A stretch of DNA of 46,731 nucleotides from Anaerolineae bacterium (GCA_022821805.1 JAJECX010000014.1:1-46731); one strand, 5' to 3'. Shown: positions 7,953 through 16,609, numbered from the stretch's first letter. The notes: generated by a model not told the origin, from the letters alone. Numbers and translations: made by a program.

Positions 7953-8885
7953 CTATGCGCGGCCGCGGACGTTGGGATCGAGGAAGTCGCGCAGCCAATC
8001 GCCGAGGAAGACGACGCCGAGCACGGTGATGGTGATGGCGATGCCGGGGTAGAGGGTCATCCACCAGGCGCTGTTGATATATTGACGGCCGTCGGAGAGC
8101 ATCAAGCCCCAGGTGACGGTTGGCGGCTTGACGCCCAAGCCGAGGAAGCTGAGCGAGGATTCGGCCAGGATGGTTACGCCGACCTGCACGGCCGCGAGGA
8201 CGATAGCGGAGGCGACCACATTGGGCAAGATGTGCATAAACATGACCTTAGGTCGGCTCTGCCCGAGGGCGTAAGCGGCCATGACATAATCCATTTCGCG
8301 GACTTTCAGCACCTCGCCGCGGATGACGCGGGCGTAGGTGATCCAGCCGGTGAAGCCGAGGATGAGGATAAGGGTAGAGAGGCCGGCGCCGACGACGCCG
8401 GATATGGCGATGACGAGGATGATGAAAGGGATGGAGAGCAAGCCGTCGACGATGCGCATGAGGACGCTATCGAGGATGCCGCCGACGAAGCCGCTGATAA
8501 GGCCATAGATGACGCCGATCGTGCCGGAGATGAGGACGGAAATGACGCCGACGAGCACGGAAACGCGGCTGCCGGCGATGATGCGGCTGAGGATATCGCG
8601 ACCGAGTTGGTCGTTTCCAAGCGAATATACCTTTCCGCTCTGGTCAACAAAACCCGGTGGTTTGAAGCGGGAGCGGATGTTGCGGTTCAAAGGATCGTGC
8701 GGCGAAATCAGTGGTCCGACAAAAGCCAATAGCACGACAGCGGTCACGATGAGGCTGCCGGCGACGCCGACAGGGCTTTTAAGCAAGATGGACAGAAGCT
8801 GCAGGGGAAGGCTGCGGCGGGCGGGCAGGTCGGCAATGGCAATGTCTTTTGCTTGTTGGGCGCTTTGAGTGGTAGCCATCGTCAT
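7953..8885 (-). CDS. ABC transporter permease, DppC/OppC type (second system)
   Basis: 310-residue inner-membrane permease. A cytoplasmic N-terminus precedes the first helix (VAGSLIVTAVVLLAFVGPLI). The DppC signature (YSLGNDQLGRDILSRIIAGSR), the EAA loop (VREMDYVMAAYALGQSRP) and the end SFLGLGVKPPTVTWG and DWLRDFLDPNVRG follow. It starts 3 bases after the stop of the DppB-like gene and its stop abuts the DegT-like gene, so it is translationally linked to both. It is a paralogue of the permease at 1172-2050. With the binding protein at 9888-11474 it makes an importer lacking only its ATPases, which may be shared with another locus. Confidence 0.93.
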   Translation of the reverse strand: MTMATTQSAQQAKDIAIADLPARRSLPLQLLSILLKSPVGVAGSLIVTAVVLLAFVGPLISPHDPLNRNIRSRFKPPGFVDQSGKVYSLGNDQLGRDILSRIIAGSRVSVLVGVISVLISGTIGVIYGLISGFVGGILDSVLMRIVDGLLSIPFIILVIAISGVVGAGLSTLILILGFTGWITYARVIRGEVLKVREMDYVMAAYALGQSRPKVMFMHILPNVVASAIVLAAVQVGVTILAESSLSFLGLGVKPPTVTWGLMLSDGRQYINSAWWMTLYPGIAITITVLGVVFLGDWLRDFLDPNVRGRA

Positions 8886-8888
8886 AAG

Positions 8889-9806
8889 CTATTGGAACTT
8901 GATTCGCGGGTCAAGGATGATATAGATCACGTCAATCGCGTAGTTGATCAGAATAAATGACAAAGAAAAGAACAATAGACCGGCTTGCACAACGGTATTA
9001 TCGCGGACGCTGATCGAGTCGATCATAAGCCTTCCCAGGCCGGGCCAGGAGAAGACGCTCTCGACGACGACGGAGCCGCCCAAGAGCCAGCCGAGTTGCA
9101 AGCCAAAAACGGTGACGATCGGGATGAGGGCGTTGCGCAGGGCGTGGCGCATGACGACGGTTTTGTGCATCAAGCCTTTGCTGTGGGCGGTGCGCACGTA
9201 ATCCTGATTGAGCACCTCGAGCATGGCGGAGCGGGTCATGCGAGAAAGGCGGGCAGCCATGCCGACGCCGAGCGTGGCCGAGGGCAGGATTATGGCTTTT
9301 GGTTCCAGGGCGCCAAAGACTGGCAGCAGCCCTAAATGAACTGAAAAGACGATAATCAGCATGAGCCCCAGCCAAAAGCTGGGCATGGCTGTGCCCAGTG
9401 AGGAGAGAGAAGTGATGATCAAGTCCACAAAGCTGTTGCGCTTGAGCGCCGAGAGGATACCAAGCGGGATGGCGATGGTCAAGCCGATGGCGGCGGCAGC
9501 TGCGGCAAGCATCCAGGAGTAGCCCAGGCGTTCAAAGACGAGCTCCATGGCCGGACGTTTGGCGAGATACGACGTGCCGAAATTACCGGTGATCGCTTTG
9601 GCGACAAAGTTGAGGTACTGCTCGCCAATCGGTCGGTCAAAGCCCCAGAATTTGCGCATTTGCTCGATTTGTTCTTCGCTGAAGAAATCGGGCGCGACTA
9701 CCAGGATGGGGTCGCCGCTGAGGCGCAGGATGAAGAAGACAACAACGGAGACGATGAACATCGTCACGACCAATTGGATCATTCGGCTGATGAAGAATCC
9801 GCGCAA
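8889..9806 (-). CDS. ABC transporter permease, DppB/OppB type (second system)
   Basis: About 305-residue inner-membrane permease. The N-terminal helix (RMIQLVVTMFIVSVVVFFIL) is followed by the signature RLSGDPILVV, the EAA loop (QDYVRTAHSKGLMHKTV) and a C-terminal helix ending DPRIKFQ. The start is uncertain. ATG 9818 would lie inside the family B repeat, so TTG 9806, just outside it, is given; the real N-terminus could be either. The repeat hairpin separates this gene from the upstream binding protein by 81 bases, an arrangement that often lets the binding protein be made in excess over the membrane subunits. Paralogue of the permease at 256-1179. Confidence 0.9.
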   Translation of the reverse strand: MRGFFISRMIQLVVTMFIVSVVVFFILRLSGDPILVVAPDFFSEEQIEQMRKFWGFDRPIGEQYLNFVAKAITGNFGTSYLAKRPAMELVFERLGYSWMLAAAAAAIGLTIAIPLGILSALKRNSFVDLIITSLSSLGTAMPSFWLGLMLIIVFSVHLGLLPVFGALEPKAIILPSATLGVGMAARLSRMTRSAMLEVLNQDYVRTAHSKGLMHKTVVMRHALRNALIPIVTVFGLQLGWLLGGSVVVESVFSWPGLGRLMIDSISVRDNTVVQAGLLFFSLSFILINYAIDVIYIILDPRIKFQ

Positions 9807-9810
9807 GGAA

Positions 9811-9856
9811 ACCCCCATCCCCCAACCCCTTCCCCCATATAGAGGGAAGGGGAGCT
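9811..9856. repeat. Family B repeat hairpin between binding protein and permease genes
   Basis: Arms CCCCTTCCC (9826-9834) and GGGAAGGGG (9844-9852) with leader ACCCCCATCCCCCAA. It lies between the SBP stop (9888) and the permease start, where a hairpin would protect the upstream SBP message or attenuate the permeases. Confidence 0.8.
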
Positions 9857-9887
9857 AGTTCCGTTGTCGCTAGCCTAGAGGGGTGGA

Positions 9888-11474
9888 TTACATATCCGCG
9901 AGTCTGAGGTCGCGGAAGATCATCCAGCCGTCTTTGCGCGGCGTGAAGTCGAACTCGGCCGTATTCAGCGCCATCACGCCGGTGACTTCGAAGACGGTGA
10001 TCGTCTGGGTGAGGTCGATGTAGAATTCCCACCACTGTTCCCAGAGGGCGAGGCGTTCATCCATATCGATGGTCACCTGGATCGCTTCGGCTACCGCATC
10101 CCAGTCTTCGTCGCAAATGCTGTAAGCGACCGCATTCCAGTCGCATTGATAGAAGAGCGGCAGCAGTGCGGGACCGCAGCCCAGGGTCGCCAGCATCAGA
10201 TCGCGGTTGTTTCCGCTGCGCTGAACTTCTACCGCAAAGGCGGAGGCGTCGCGGACAGTCAAGTCGACGGTGAAGCCGACCTCCTCGAGCAGGGCGGCGG
10301 CAACTTCGGCTACTTCTTTGGCGCCACCACCACGCCCAACGGCGGGGGTATCGAGGTAAAGGGTGGGCCCTTCGCCCTCGGCGTAGCCAGCTTCAGCCAG
10401 GTATTCCTTCGCCAGATCGGGGTTGTACCATTCGGAGATGATATCGGGATCGGCGTATTTTTCGGCGAAGCCTTCCGGATAGTAGGAGCAGACGCGCGCC
10501 AGGCGAGCCTCAGCGGCGCCGTGCACTTCAGCCAGCAGGTGACGGTCGAGGGCGTGGGTGATGGCTTTGCGCACATTGATATCCAGGGTGGCCGGCTGAT
10601 AGTCGGGGAAGGTCTCGGGGAAGGCGCCGCTCTCGGTATCGACGCGAGCGTAATAGTGGTACATGACGTTCGCGCTCTCGCGGAGCAGGGAAATGCCTTC
10701 GGCGGCTTCGAGGTTTTCACGGTCGGGCACGGGCACGCCGGTCATCATGTCAATTTGCCCAGCGAGCAAGGCGGCGACCTGCGCCGATGGTTCAGGAATT
10801 ACCTGGAAGACAACACGGTCGACTTCGGGCCGGCCGCTGTGGTAGTCGTCCCAAGCTTGGAAGACGTAGCGATCGTTCTCGCTGAGTTCGACCAGAGTGA
10901 AAGGACCGGAGCCGACGGGGTTGCGGTTGAATTCTTCTTGGCCAACTTCTTCAAAGTAGGCGGGCGGGATCAACTCACAGCCGTTGTAGCTGACGTCATA
11001 CTCGAAGTAGGCATGGGGCTCTTCGGTGGTGATATCGACAGTGAGGTCATCGACGACGATGACTTCTTTGACGAAAGCCCATTGCTGATAGAGCGGGATA
11101 TCGCCGATTGGGTGGCGTACGCGGTCGATATTCCATTTGACGGCATTGGCGTCGAGTGGCTCGCCATTGTGGAAGGTATTGCCTTCGCGCAGGTGGAAGC
11201 GCCAGGTGGTGTCGTCGACGGCTTCCCAGCTGTGCGCGGCTTCGGCGTCGTAACCGTCGCCATCGGCGGCGCGCCCGATCAGGCAATCGTAGTAGATTCT
11301 GAGCATCCAGTGAGTGGAGCCATACCAATGCGAGTGGGCGTCCATTGGACGGATGGGCCCGCTGTGGGCGAAGACGAATTCGGTCATGTCGTCCTGCGCC
11401 GTCGCCGGAACAATAGCCAAGGCGCCGATGAGGGCGACAAGGCTGACGAGTAAAAGAAGTCTTACTGCTTTCAC
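9888..11474 (-). CDS. Extracellular solute-binding protein, family 5 (DppA/OppA type)
   Basis: 528 residues. A Sec signal peptide (positive start, hydrophobic LLLLVSLVALIGALAIV) is cut probably after ATA-Q; there is no lipobox cysteine. The mature part has the family 5 features WEAVDDTTWRFHLREGNTFHNGEP near 90-115, GSGPFTL near 190, and Tyr/Trp-rich C-terminal blocks. It captures a peptide or peptide-like solute outside the membrane and passes it to the permeases at 8889-9806 and 7953-8885. GTG 11474 is fixed by AAGGAG a few bases upstream. The neighbouring epimerase-like and M24 genes suggest the cargo is a peptide or an amino-acid derivative. The 114-bp leader holds an AGGAGGT motif with no start at a usable distance. 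Confidence 0.92.
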   Translation of the reverse strand: MKAVRLLLLVSLVALIGALAIVPATAQDDMTEFVFAHSGPIRPMDAHSHWYGSTHWMLRIYYDCLIGRAADGDGYDAEAAHSWEAVDDTTWRFHLREGNTFHNGEPLDANAVKWNIDRVRHPIGDIPLYQQWAFVKEVIVVDDLTVDITTEEPHAYFEYDVSYNGCELIPPAYFEEVGQEEFNRNPVGSGPFTLVELSENDRYVFQAWDDYHSGRPEVDRVVFQVIPEPSAQVAALLAGQIDMMTGVPVPDRENLEAAEGISLLRESANVMYHYYARVDTESGAFPETFPDYQPATLDINVRKAITHALDRHLLAEVHGAAEARLARVCSYYPEGFAEKYADPDIISEWYNPDLAKEYLAEAGYAEGEGPTLYLDTPAVGRGGGAKEVAEVAAALLEEVGFTVDLTVRDASAFAVEVQRSGNNRDLMLATLGCGPALLPLFYQCDWNAVAYSICDEDWDAVAEAIQVTIDMDERLALWEQWWEFYIDLTQTITVFEVTGVMALNTAEFDFTPRKDGWMIFRDLRLADM

Positions 11475-11588
11475 GGTTATCTCCTTCTTGTGTTAGCGTG
11501 AAACGATATTAGCAGACGATTCATGCACGATTATTGGCTATAGCTACCTCCTTATCGCTCTCTCGCTTGTGAACTCTCGCTAAATGAT

Positions 11589-12680
11589 TCACTGTTGGGC
11601 TGCGTAGTAAGCGAGTTTGTCCTCATCAATTGAAACGCCAAGTCCCGGTTTCTGCAGTGGTTTCATGATCTGACCGTCCGGTTCATAGGGCTCGGCGAGG
11701 ATGGTATCGGTCATATCGGAGAAACCGGCGGGCCATTTGGCGATGGGAGTCGCGGCGGCCAGGTGGGCGGCGGCGGCGGCGATGATATCGAAATAAGGCG
11801 CGACCGAGATTTCCAAGCCGGCTGCTTCGGCGATTGCCGACATGCGCTGACAGGGCAGCAAACCGCCATAGCGATGAATCTTGTAATGCAAGACATGAGC
11901 CGCTCTTTCCTTTGCGATTTCGTATGCGCTGCGTGGACCGCCGCCCGTCGATTCGTCGGCTTGCAGCGGCGTCTCAAGGCGCGTTGCCAAATGCGCCATC
12001 TCATCGAGATAACGCACGGGCTGCTCAAACAGAGCGACGCCGCCCATCCGTTCCAAAGATGTCAATGCTTGCACGGCATCGCCGAGAGTATACCCCGTAT
12101 TGCCGTCAAGCTGAAACCGAATTTCGTCGCCGACCAGATCGCGCAGTTGACGATACCAAGCCAGGTCTTCTTTGATGGTGAAGCCGATCTTGGTCTTGTA
12201 CCAGGTCCAGCCGTCTTCGGCGGACATCTCTTGAATCCGCGCCGCCATCGCCTGTGGCTCTTCGCGTTCGACGAAGCCGTGGCAGACGGCGCCGGGCATG
12301 CAAGCGCCGCCGAGCAATTCATAGACTGGCACTCCAAGCGCTTTGCCCTTGATGTCCCAACAGGCGAAGTCGAGGGCGGTTCGCGCGTTGACGGCGGAGC
12401 GGTGCGCCTCATGCATGCGCTGATGCAAGCCTTCGATATTGAAGGGATCGTTTCCCAGCAATGCTGGCGCCAGGCGATCGTCGATATGGTGTTTGACGGT
12501 CTCGACGGTGTCCCCGCCCCAAGCGCCGCCCGAGACTGTTTGGCCGATGCCGGTGATGCCGTCATCGGTCTCCACCTGTACAACGACGGTGTTGGTCGCC
12601 GTCGAGACGCCGTAGGCGGTCGCCAGGTCGCGGCTTCGGTTGATATTGACGATTGTGGATGTGATTTTGGTGATTTTCAT
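11589..12680 (-). CDS. Enolase-superfamily enzyme, MLE subgroup (dipeptide-epimerase-like)
   Basis: 363 residues with the enolase-superfamily two-domain layout: capping domain about 1-120, then the barrel. Active-site residues are all visible: the K-x-K pair Lys162/Lys164 (WYKTKIGF), metal ligands Asp192 (LDGN), Glu219 (FEQP) and Asp242 (ADES), and Lys267 (HYKIHRYGG) on the sixth strand. A lysine on each side of the barrel is the muconate-lactonizing subgroup pattern, shared by dipeptide epimerases, o-succinylbenzoate synthases and N-succinylamino-acid racemases. Next to a peptide importer an L/D epimerase of a dipeptide or N-acyl amino acid is the best guess. ATG 12680 has AGGTG 4 bases upstream. 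It lies directly upstream (in transcription) of the binding protein. Confidence 0.87.
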   Translation of the reverse strand: MKITKITSTIVNINRSRDLATAYGVSTATNTVVVQVETDDGITGIGQTVSGGAWGGDTVETVKHHIDDRLAPALLGNDPFNIEGLHQRMHEAHRSAVNARTALDFACWDIKGKALGVPVYELLGGACMPGAVCHGFVEREEPQAMAARIQEMSAEDGWTWYKTKIGFTIKEDLAWYRQLRDLVGDEIRFQLDGNTGYTLGDAVQALTSLERMGGVALFEQPVRYLDEMAHLATRLETPLQADESTGGGPRSAYEIAKERAAHVLHYKIHRYGGLLPCQRMSAIAEAAGLEISVAPYFDIIAAAAAHLAAATPIAKWPAGFSDMTDTILAEPYEPDGQIMKPLQKPGLGVSIDEDKLAYYAAQQ

Positions 12681-12711
12681 GGTTCACCTCTCAGGTATCG
12701 CGAGAGTCTGC

Positions 12712-12737
12712 GGGCGACCTGATAGGTCGCGCCTGCA
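12712..12737 (+). repeat. Family A palindromic repeat (variant)
   Basis: GGGCGACCT and AGGTCGCGC around GAT, then CTGCA instead of CTACA, in the 86-bp spacer between MmgE/PrpD copy 2 and the epimerase-like gene. Confidence 0.75.
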
Positions 12738-12766
12738 ATTGCCATTGTAGCGAGGATCAAATGTTG

Positions 12767-14149
12767 TCATTTGAGCGCCATTTCATGTTGTGGGACGGTG
12801 AGATGGACGAGTTCGCCGACATCGGCGAGATGTTCCAGTTGCGCGCAGCGATCGAGAATATGAGCAATTTGATCGGGCGGCAGCATATCGCCAACCAGGT
12901 AGCGGAATTTCTCTTCGAATTCAGCATCGGCGAGCATATTCTCCGGCTCGCCTTTGGCGTATTCGACGCGGCCTTTGTACAGCGTGCCGTCATCGGTCGT
13001 GATACGGACTTCGCAGCCATTGGTCAAGGGGTGGCCCGCCTGGATTTCTTCATCGAGACCGACTTTGACCAACTGGCGCAAACGCTTTTGTTCCGGCTCG
13101 TCAAAGGTTTCGATATCTTCGCGGAACCAGTTGCCGCGGGTCAGGATGACGGATACAGTGACCGGCAAGCTGAAGCCGGCTTGACCGATTACCTGTGGCT
13201 CGTAGTTGACGCGGAACTCGGGCGTGATCGCTTCGAGGTAGGTATTGACTTCGATTGAGGTGATGGCGTCAAGATTGGGGCGGCCGGATTTCAGGAGTTC
13301 CTGTGTGGCATCGACGCAGGAGTGGACGTGGCGGCAGCCGGCGTGTGGCTTGAAGCCGGTGCGCGCCAGCGCCTCGCCGTCCAGCGCGTCGAGGAAGGCT
13401 TCGTCATAGCCGGGACCGAAGGCGTGGAAGTAGCCGTATTCGCCGTCGAGGGCGCCGGGAGGACCGCGGAAGCCGAAATCGGCCAGCTTGGCGGCGTAGA
13501 TGCCGTTGCGCGCGCCGTAGCCAGCGAGCAGGTCTTTGGTATCGCAGCTGCCGGCGTCCCAGACGTATTGTTCGGTGCCGCAAGCCATATCCATCGCCAG
13601 CGCCAGCGCGTTCTTGATTTTGTCGGCGGGCAAGCCCATCGCCTTGGCGGCGGTGGCGGCGCTGCCGAAGGTGCCGGCTTGGCTCTTGTGATCCATCCCG
13701 CGTTCGCGCTGCCAGCTGTCGACGGCCGAATGAACCATGTCCATGACGTCATAGCCGACCGCCAGCGCGAGTATGTACTGCTCGCCGGTGAGCCTCAAGC
13801 GCTCGCCGAGCGCAAGCGCGACCGGCGCCAGCTGGGAGGCGACATGGCCCGCGGTGCGATGAGAATCATCCATGCCGAGGTATTTGCCCATGGTGGCGTT
13901 GGCCCAGGCGGCGCCTTCGAGCGTGCTGCGCCGTCCGTCGCCGACGATTGCCGCATCGTCGCCCGGCTGCATCTGCGCGGCGTAATCAGCGGCTAAAGCG
14001 CCGAGCCGGGTTTGGTAGCCGCCGAGCATCGTGCCGATGAAGTCGAGCGTGACCTGGCGGGCGCGGGTGATGGCGAGGTCGCTGAGGTCGTCGTAGTGGC
14101 GATTCGCGACGAATTCGCCGACGATTGAGATGGCTGTATTATCAATCAT
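12767..14149 (-). CDS. MmgE/PrpD-family protein (copy 2)
   Basis: 460 residues. It has the same domain order as copy 1 (5335-6708), with matching blocks GGYQTRLG, LEGAAWANATMGKYLGMDDS plus HRTAGHVASQ, GTEQYVWDAG, CDTKDLLAGYGARNGIYAAKL, GALDGEYGYF and GFKPHAGCRHVHSCVDA. ATG 14149 is chosen because AGGAG lies 7 bases upstream; the longer frame from 14182 runs through this ribosome binding site. Family members dehydrate, decarboxylate or epimerise small polycarboxylates. Lying between the epimerase-like gene and the M24 hydrolase it is probably part of the same breakdown route. Two diverged copies in one island suggest two related substrates or stereoisomers, or a hetero-oligomer. Confidence 0.88.
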   Translation of the reverse strand: MIDNTAISIVGEFVANRHYDDLSDLAITRARQVTLDFIGTMLGGYQTRLGALAADYAAQMQPGDDAAIVGDGRRSTLEGAAWANATMGKYLGMDDSHRTAGHVASQLAPVALALGERLRLTGEQYILALAVGYDVMDMVHSAVDSWQRERGMDHKSQAGTFGSAATAAKAMGLPADKIKNALALAMDMACGTEQYVWDAGSCDTKDLLAGYGARNGIYAAKLADFGFRGPPGALDGEYGYFHAFGPGYDEAFLDALDGEALARTGFKPHAGCRHVHSCVDATQELLKSGRPNLDAITSIEVNTYLEAITPEFRVNYEPQVIGQAGFSLPVTVSVILTRGNWFREDIETFDEPEQKRLRQLVKVGLDEEIQAGHPLTNGCEVRITTDDGTLYKGRVEYAKGEPENMLADAEFEEKFRYLVGDMLPPDQIAHILDRCAQLEHLADVGELVHLTVPQHEMALK

Positions 14150-14182
14150 AATTCTACTCCTTGTTTGCGTTGCGAGCGGCAA

Positions 14183-14228
14183 ACCCCATCCCCCGGCCCC
14201 TTCCCCAGCGAGCTAGGGAAGGGAAGTT
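14183..14228. repeat. Family B repeat
   Basis: Arms CCCTTCCC (14198-14205) and GGGAAGGG (14216-14223), leader ACCCCATCCCCCGG. It fills part of the 162-bp spacer between MmgE/PrpD copy 2 and the M24 gene. Confidence 0.8.
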
Positions 14229-14311
14229 ATGACGCAGCGGGACGCAAGGTATTTTGCGTGGGGGCGGCGGCATTGTCGCGCGGGGGGCTACATGGCCTGA
14301 CGAATGGCTGA

Positions 14312-15469
14312 TTACGCCTCCAATTGCATGTAGTAGCGGTCGGCGTGGTGTGGCGAGAGACGGAAGGCGCCTTCGGGCGTGACCAGAAAATTATCCGAGA
14401 TCAGGAAGCCGCGGTCGTTCTCCAGCACCGTGCCTGGATGGTAGGAGAGTACCATATTTGATTTCAGGACGAAATCAGGTCCGCTCATTGAATTGGGTCC
14501 GTCGCTGCCATCGAGGCCAGTGCTATGGCAGTCAGGCGTGTGCTTGCCGTCCACGGGGAAGCCGCGATCGCGCAGCGCCTTGTCGTTGGCTTCGGAGATA
14601 TCGCGGAAAGTGGCGCCGGTTTTTGCCACCGCCGATGACGATTCGACCGCCGCCAGATAACCGTCTAGGAGCGCCTGCACATCGTCAGGCAGGGGATCGA
14701 AAGAGAATACGGTCGTCATCTCCAGCCAGTAGCCGTAGGGCGATTCATAGACGATCTCGAAGTTGATGATGTCGTCGCGTCCCATGCGAAGGTCTTTGGG
14801 TGTGGGCACGGTGTAGGGCGTGCCGTCGATAGCGAGCTTGGTGCGGCCCCAGAAGGCGCCGAAGGATTTGATGTAGCCTTCGACGGCGGCGCAGGCATCC
14901 CAATAGCGGACGCCGACGCCGGCGACATCCTTGAATACATCCATCGCTGAATCGAGGATGGCGCCGTTCTGTTGGATCGCTTCCAGCTCGAAGGGCGATT
15001 TGATCTGACGGATTTCGTTGAACTCGTTGGTGACTTCGACCAGTTCGTAACCGGCGAGTTCCTTGACGAAGGCGTTATAGGTGCCCAAGCCCATGAGCTT
15101 GCTCATATTGACCATGCCGATGCGTTTGCTGCCGGTGGCGTATTCCTTGGCGTTGTCGGCGGTGGCGGCGACGATGTCTTCGTAGGGCGAGAGCACGCGC
15201 TCGGGCAGGGTAGTGGTTTCGTTGCGGCTCCAGACGGCTTGGTACGAACTCCAGACTTGCAGCCAGGGGTAGGGGTCATCGGCGCCGAGGACGGCATAGG
15301 CGACGCCGCCCCATAGGTGAGCGTGGGTGATATAGCGGATCCCGCCCATGCCGCCGGGCATAGCTTGGCCGGTGATGATCATGACGTCGAGGTCCATCTC
15401 CTTCATCATGGCTTGCACGCGTTTGACGCGGCGGGCGGTGTCTCGTTTCAGCGCTTCGTGTGTGAGCAT
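14312..15469 (-). CDS. M24-family creatinase-fold hydrolase with altered metal-binding residues (EutD/DoeA-like?)
   Basis: 385 residues: a creatinase N-terminal domain (about 10-155) then a pita-bread M24 domain (about 160-380). The five usual metal-ligand positions (Asp, Asp, His, Glu, Glu) read as Glu238 (INFEIV), Glu250 (WLEMTT), His315 (CHSTGLDG), His344 (LSYHPG) and Asp359 (ISDNF). Such loss is known in metal-free M24 proteins: creatinase and the ectoine hydrolases EutD/DoeA, which open a C-N ring rather than cleave a peptide. Glu250 could be a nucleophile. ATG 15469 has AAGGAG 9 bases upstream; the frame extends to 15583 but would overlap the previous gene. The stop of the OCD-family gene lies 13 bases upstream, so they are co-transcribed. 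Substrate unknown. Confidence 0.85.
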   Translation of the reverse strand: MLTHEALKRDTARRVKRVQAMMKEMDLDVMIITGQAMPGGMGGIRYITHAHLWGGVAYAVLGADDPYPWLQVWSSYQAVWSRNETTTLPERVLSPYEDIVAATADNAKEYATGSKRIGMVNMSKLMGLGTYNAFVKELAGYELVEVTNEFNEIRQIKSPFELEAIQQNGAILDSAMDVFKDVAGVGVRYWDACAAVEGYIKSFGAFWGRTKLAIDGTPYTVPTPKDLRMGRDDIINFEIVYESPYGYWLEMTTVFSFDPLPDDVQALLDGYLAAVESSSAVAKTGATFRDISEANDKALRDRGFPVDGKHTPDCHSTGLDGSDGPNSMSGPDFVLKSNMVLSYHPGTVLENDRGFLISDNFLVTPEGAFRLSPHHADRYYMQLEA

Positions 15470-15482
15470 GTAGGTCTTCTCC

Positions 15483-16514
15483 TTACAATTCGTATTCGTA
15501 CGGTTGATTAAACTGAATTTCGGTACCGATGCCGCGCGCGACCGCTTTGTCGTAGAGTCGTCTGGCGACGGCGACATCTTCAATGCCGGTACCGCCGGAG
15601 AGAAAGAGCGTCCAGCGCGTTTCGGCTTCGCGTCCGTCTAGTTTACCAGCTGCCAGCGCGCCGAGGTCGCCTATGACATGGTTTTGGTCGATTGCGCCGG
15701 AATCCAGGGGCATGATGATTTCGCCTTCTTCCTTCCAGCCTTGCTGCAGCTCATCGACGAAGACGCGGCTGTTGACGACCGTGTATTGATCGATTTCGCG
15801 CACCCAGGGATAGTGGGCGCCCATGGCGTTGATGTGCAGGGGCTTATCGGGCAGGTCAGCGCCAGCGAAGACGGGCTCGTGCGATGTAGTGATGGTGGTG
15901 ACGATATCGGCATCGGACAAGGCCGCGGCCGGCGTTTTAACCGGGACGATGTCGATGCTGAGTTCGGCAGTCATCTTGTCGCAGAAGGCGCGGCGTTTTG
16001 CGGCGTCTCGGCTGTAAACTTGCGCGCGCTTGATGCTCGCCACCTGCGTCAGGGCGTGGAGTTGTGAACGGGCGTGGCGTCCGGCGCCAAAGAGGGCGAT
16101 GATTGCGCTGCCCGCTGGCGCAAGGTAGCGTGTAGCCAGCGCGGATACGGCGGCGGTCTTGAGCCAGTCGAAGTAAAGGACTTCCATGACGGCGGCGAGG
16201 GCGCCAGTATCGGTGTCGAACAAGAAGAAGAGGGTCTCCAAGCCGCCGGGCAAGCCAGCGGTGTAGGCGTTCAGGCCGGCGCCGCCGAGACGGGGCAAGA
16301 GCGCGCCTTTGAATTTGAAGGAGGCTTTGCTGCCGGCTGGCAGATGGCCGCCGCGTTGACTTTCAGCGTTGTCACCTTTGATCCATAGGTTTTCGCGCGG
16401 GAAGGCAGCGCCCAGGCCTGCTCCGAATTCGCGGTAGCCGTCTTCGACGGCGTCGATGTATTCGGAGGGCGCCATCAGGCCGCGGAGTTCGTGATTGCGC
16501 AGGAAGAGAGCCAC
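15483..16514 (-). CDS. Ornithine cyclodeaminase / mu-crystallin family protein (copy 1)
   Basis: 343 residues. The N-terminal substrate half holds SKASFKFK (probable active-site lysine) and NAYTAGLPGG. The Rossmann half has the dinucleotide motif FGAGRHARSQL near 145 and the family tail DKPLHINAMGAHYPWVREID. Where characterised members have RTAA, this protein has KTAA. The family includes ornithine cyclodeaminase, alanine dehydrogenases, delta1-pyrroline-2-carboxylate reductases and EutC of hydroxyectoine use, so it acts on an amino acid or imine with NAD(P)H or bound NAD. The GTG at 16514 is chosen by alignment with copy 2 (VALFLRNHE versus MVLILHNHE); the open frame to 16592 is repeat DNA. 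GGAGGA lies 10 bases upstream. Confidence 0.87.
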   Translation of the reverse strand: MALFLRNHELRGLMAPSEYIDAVEDGYREFGAGLGAAFPRENLWIKGDNAESQRGGHLPAGSKASFKFKGALLPRLGGAGLNAYTAGLPGGLETLFFLFDTDTGALAAVMEVLYFDWLKTAAVSALATRYLAPAGSAIIALFGAGRHARSQLHALTQVASIKRAQVYSRDAAKRRAFCDKMTAELSIDIVPVKTPAAALSDADIVTTITTSHEPVFAGADLPDKPLHINAMGAHYPWVREIDQYTVVNSRVFVDELQQGWKEEGEIIMPLDSGAIDQNHVIGDLGALAAGKLDGREAETRWTLFLSGGTGIEDVAVARRLYDKAVARGIGTEIQFNQPYEYEL

Positions 16515-16520
16515 TACAAC

Positions 16521-16609
16521 CCGATCCTCCGGCCCCTTCCCGCCATCTCTAGCGGCGCGTAGACACAGCCACTTCTGGCGGGCATCCAGCAAGCTAGGGA
16601 AGGGGAGTT
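16521..16609. repeat. Family B repeat split by a family C element
   Basis: Arms CCCCTTCCC (16533-16541) and GGGAAGGGG (16597-16605) are 55 bases apart instead of the usual 9-10. The extra DNA contains GGCGCGTAGACACAGCCA (16554-16571), identical to the family C core in the GNAT gene. This is one of the clearest nested cases. The rest of the spacer up to 16716 shows nothing recognisable. Confidence 0.75.

Noticed and set aside
10146..11453. Long open frame on the plus strand opposite the peptide-binding protein, and similar long frames opposite the S9 peptidase, the aminotransferases and the last binding protein
   Set aside because: They have no ribosome binding sites or domain motifs, and mirror the GC-rich codon pattern of the real genes on the other strand.
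15470..15583. N-terminal extension of the M24 protein
   Set aside because: It overlaps the preceding OCD-family gene and ignores the AAGGAG placed for ATG 15469.
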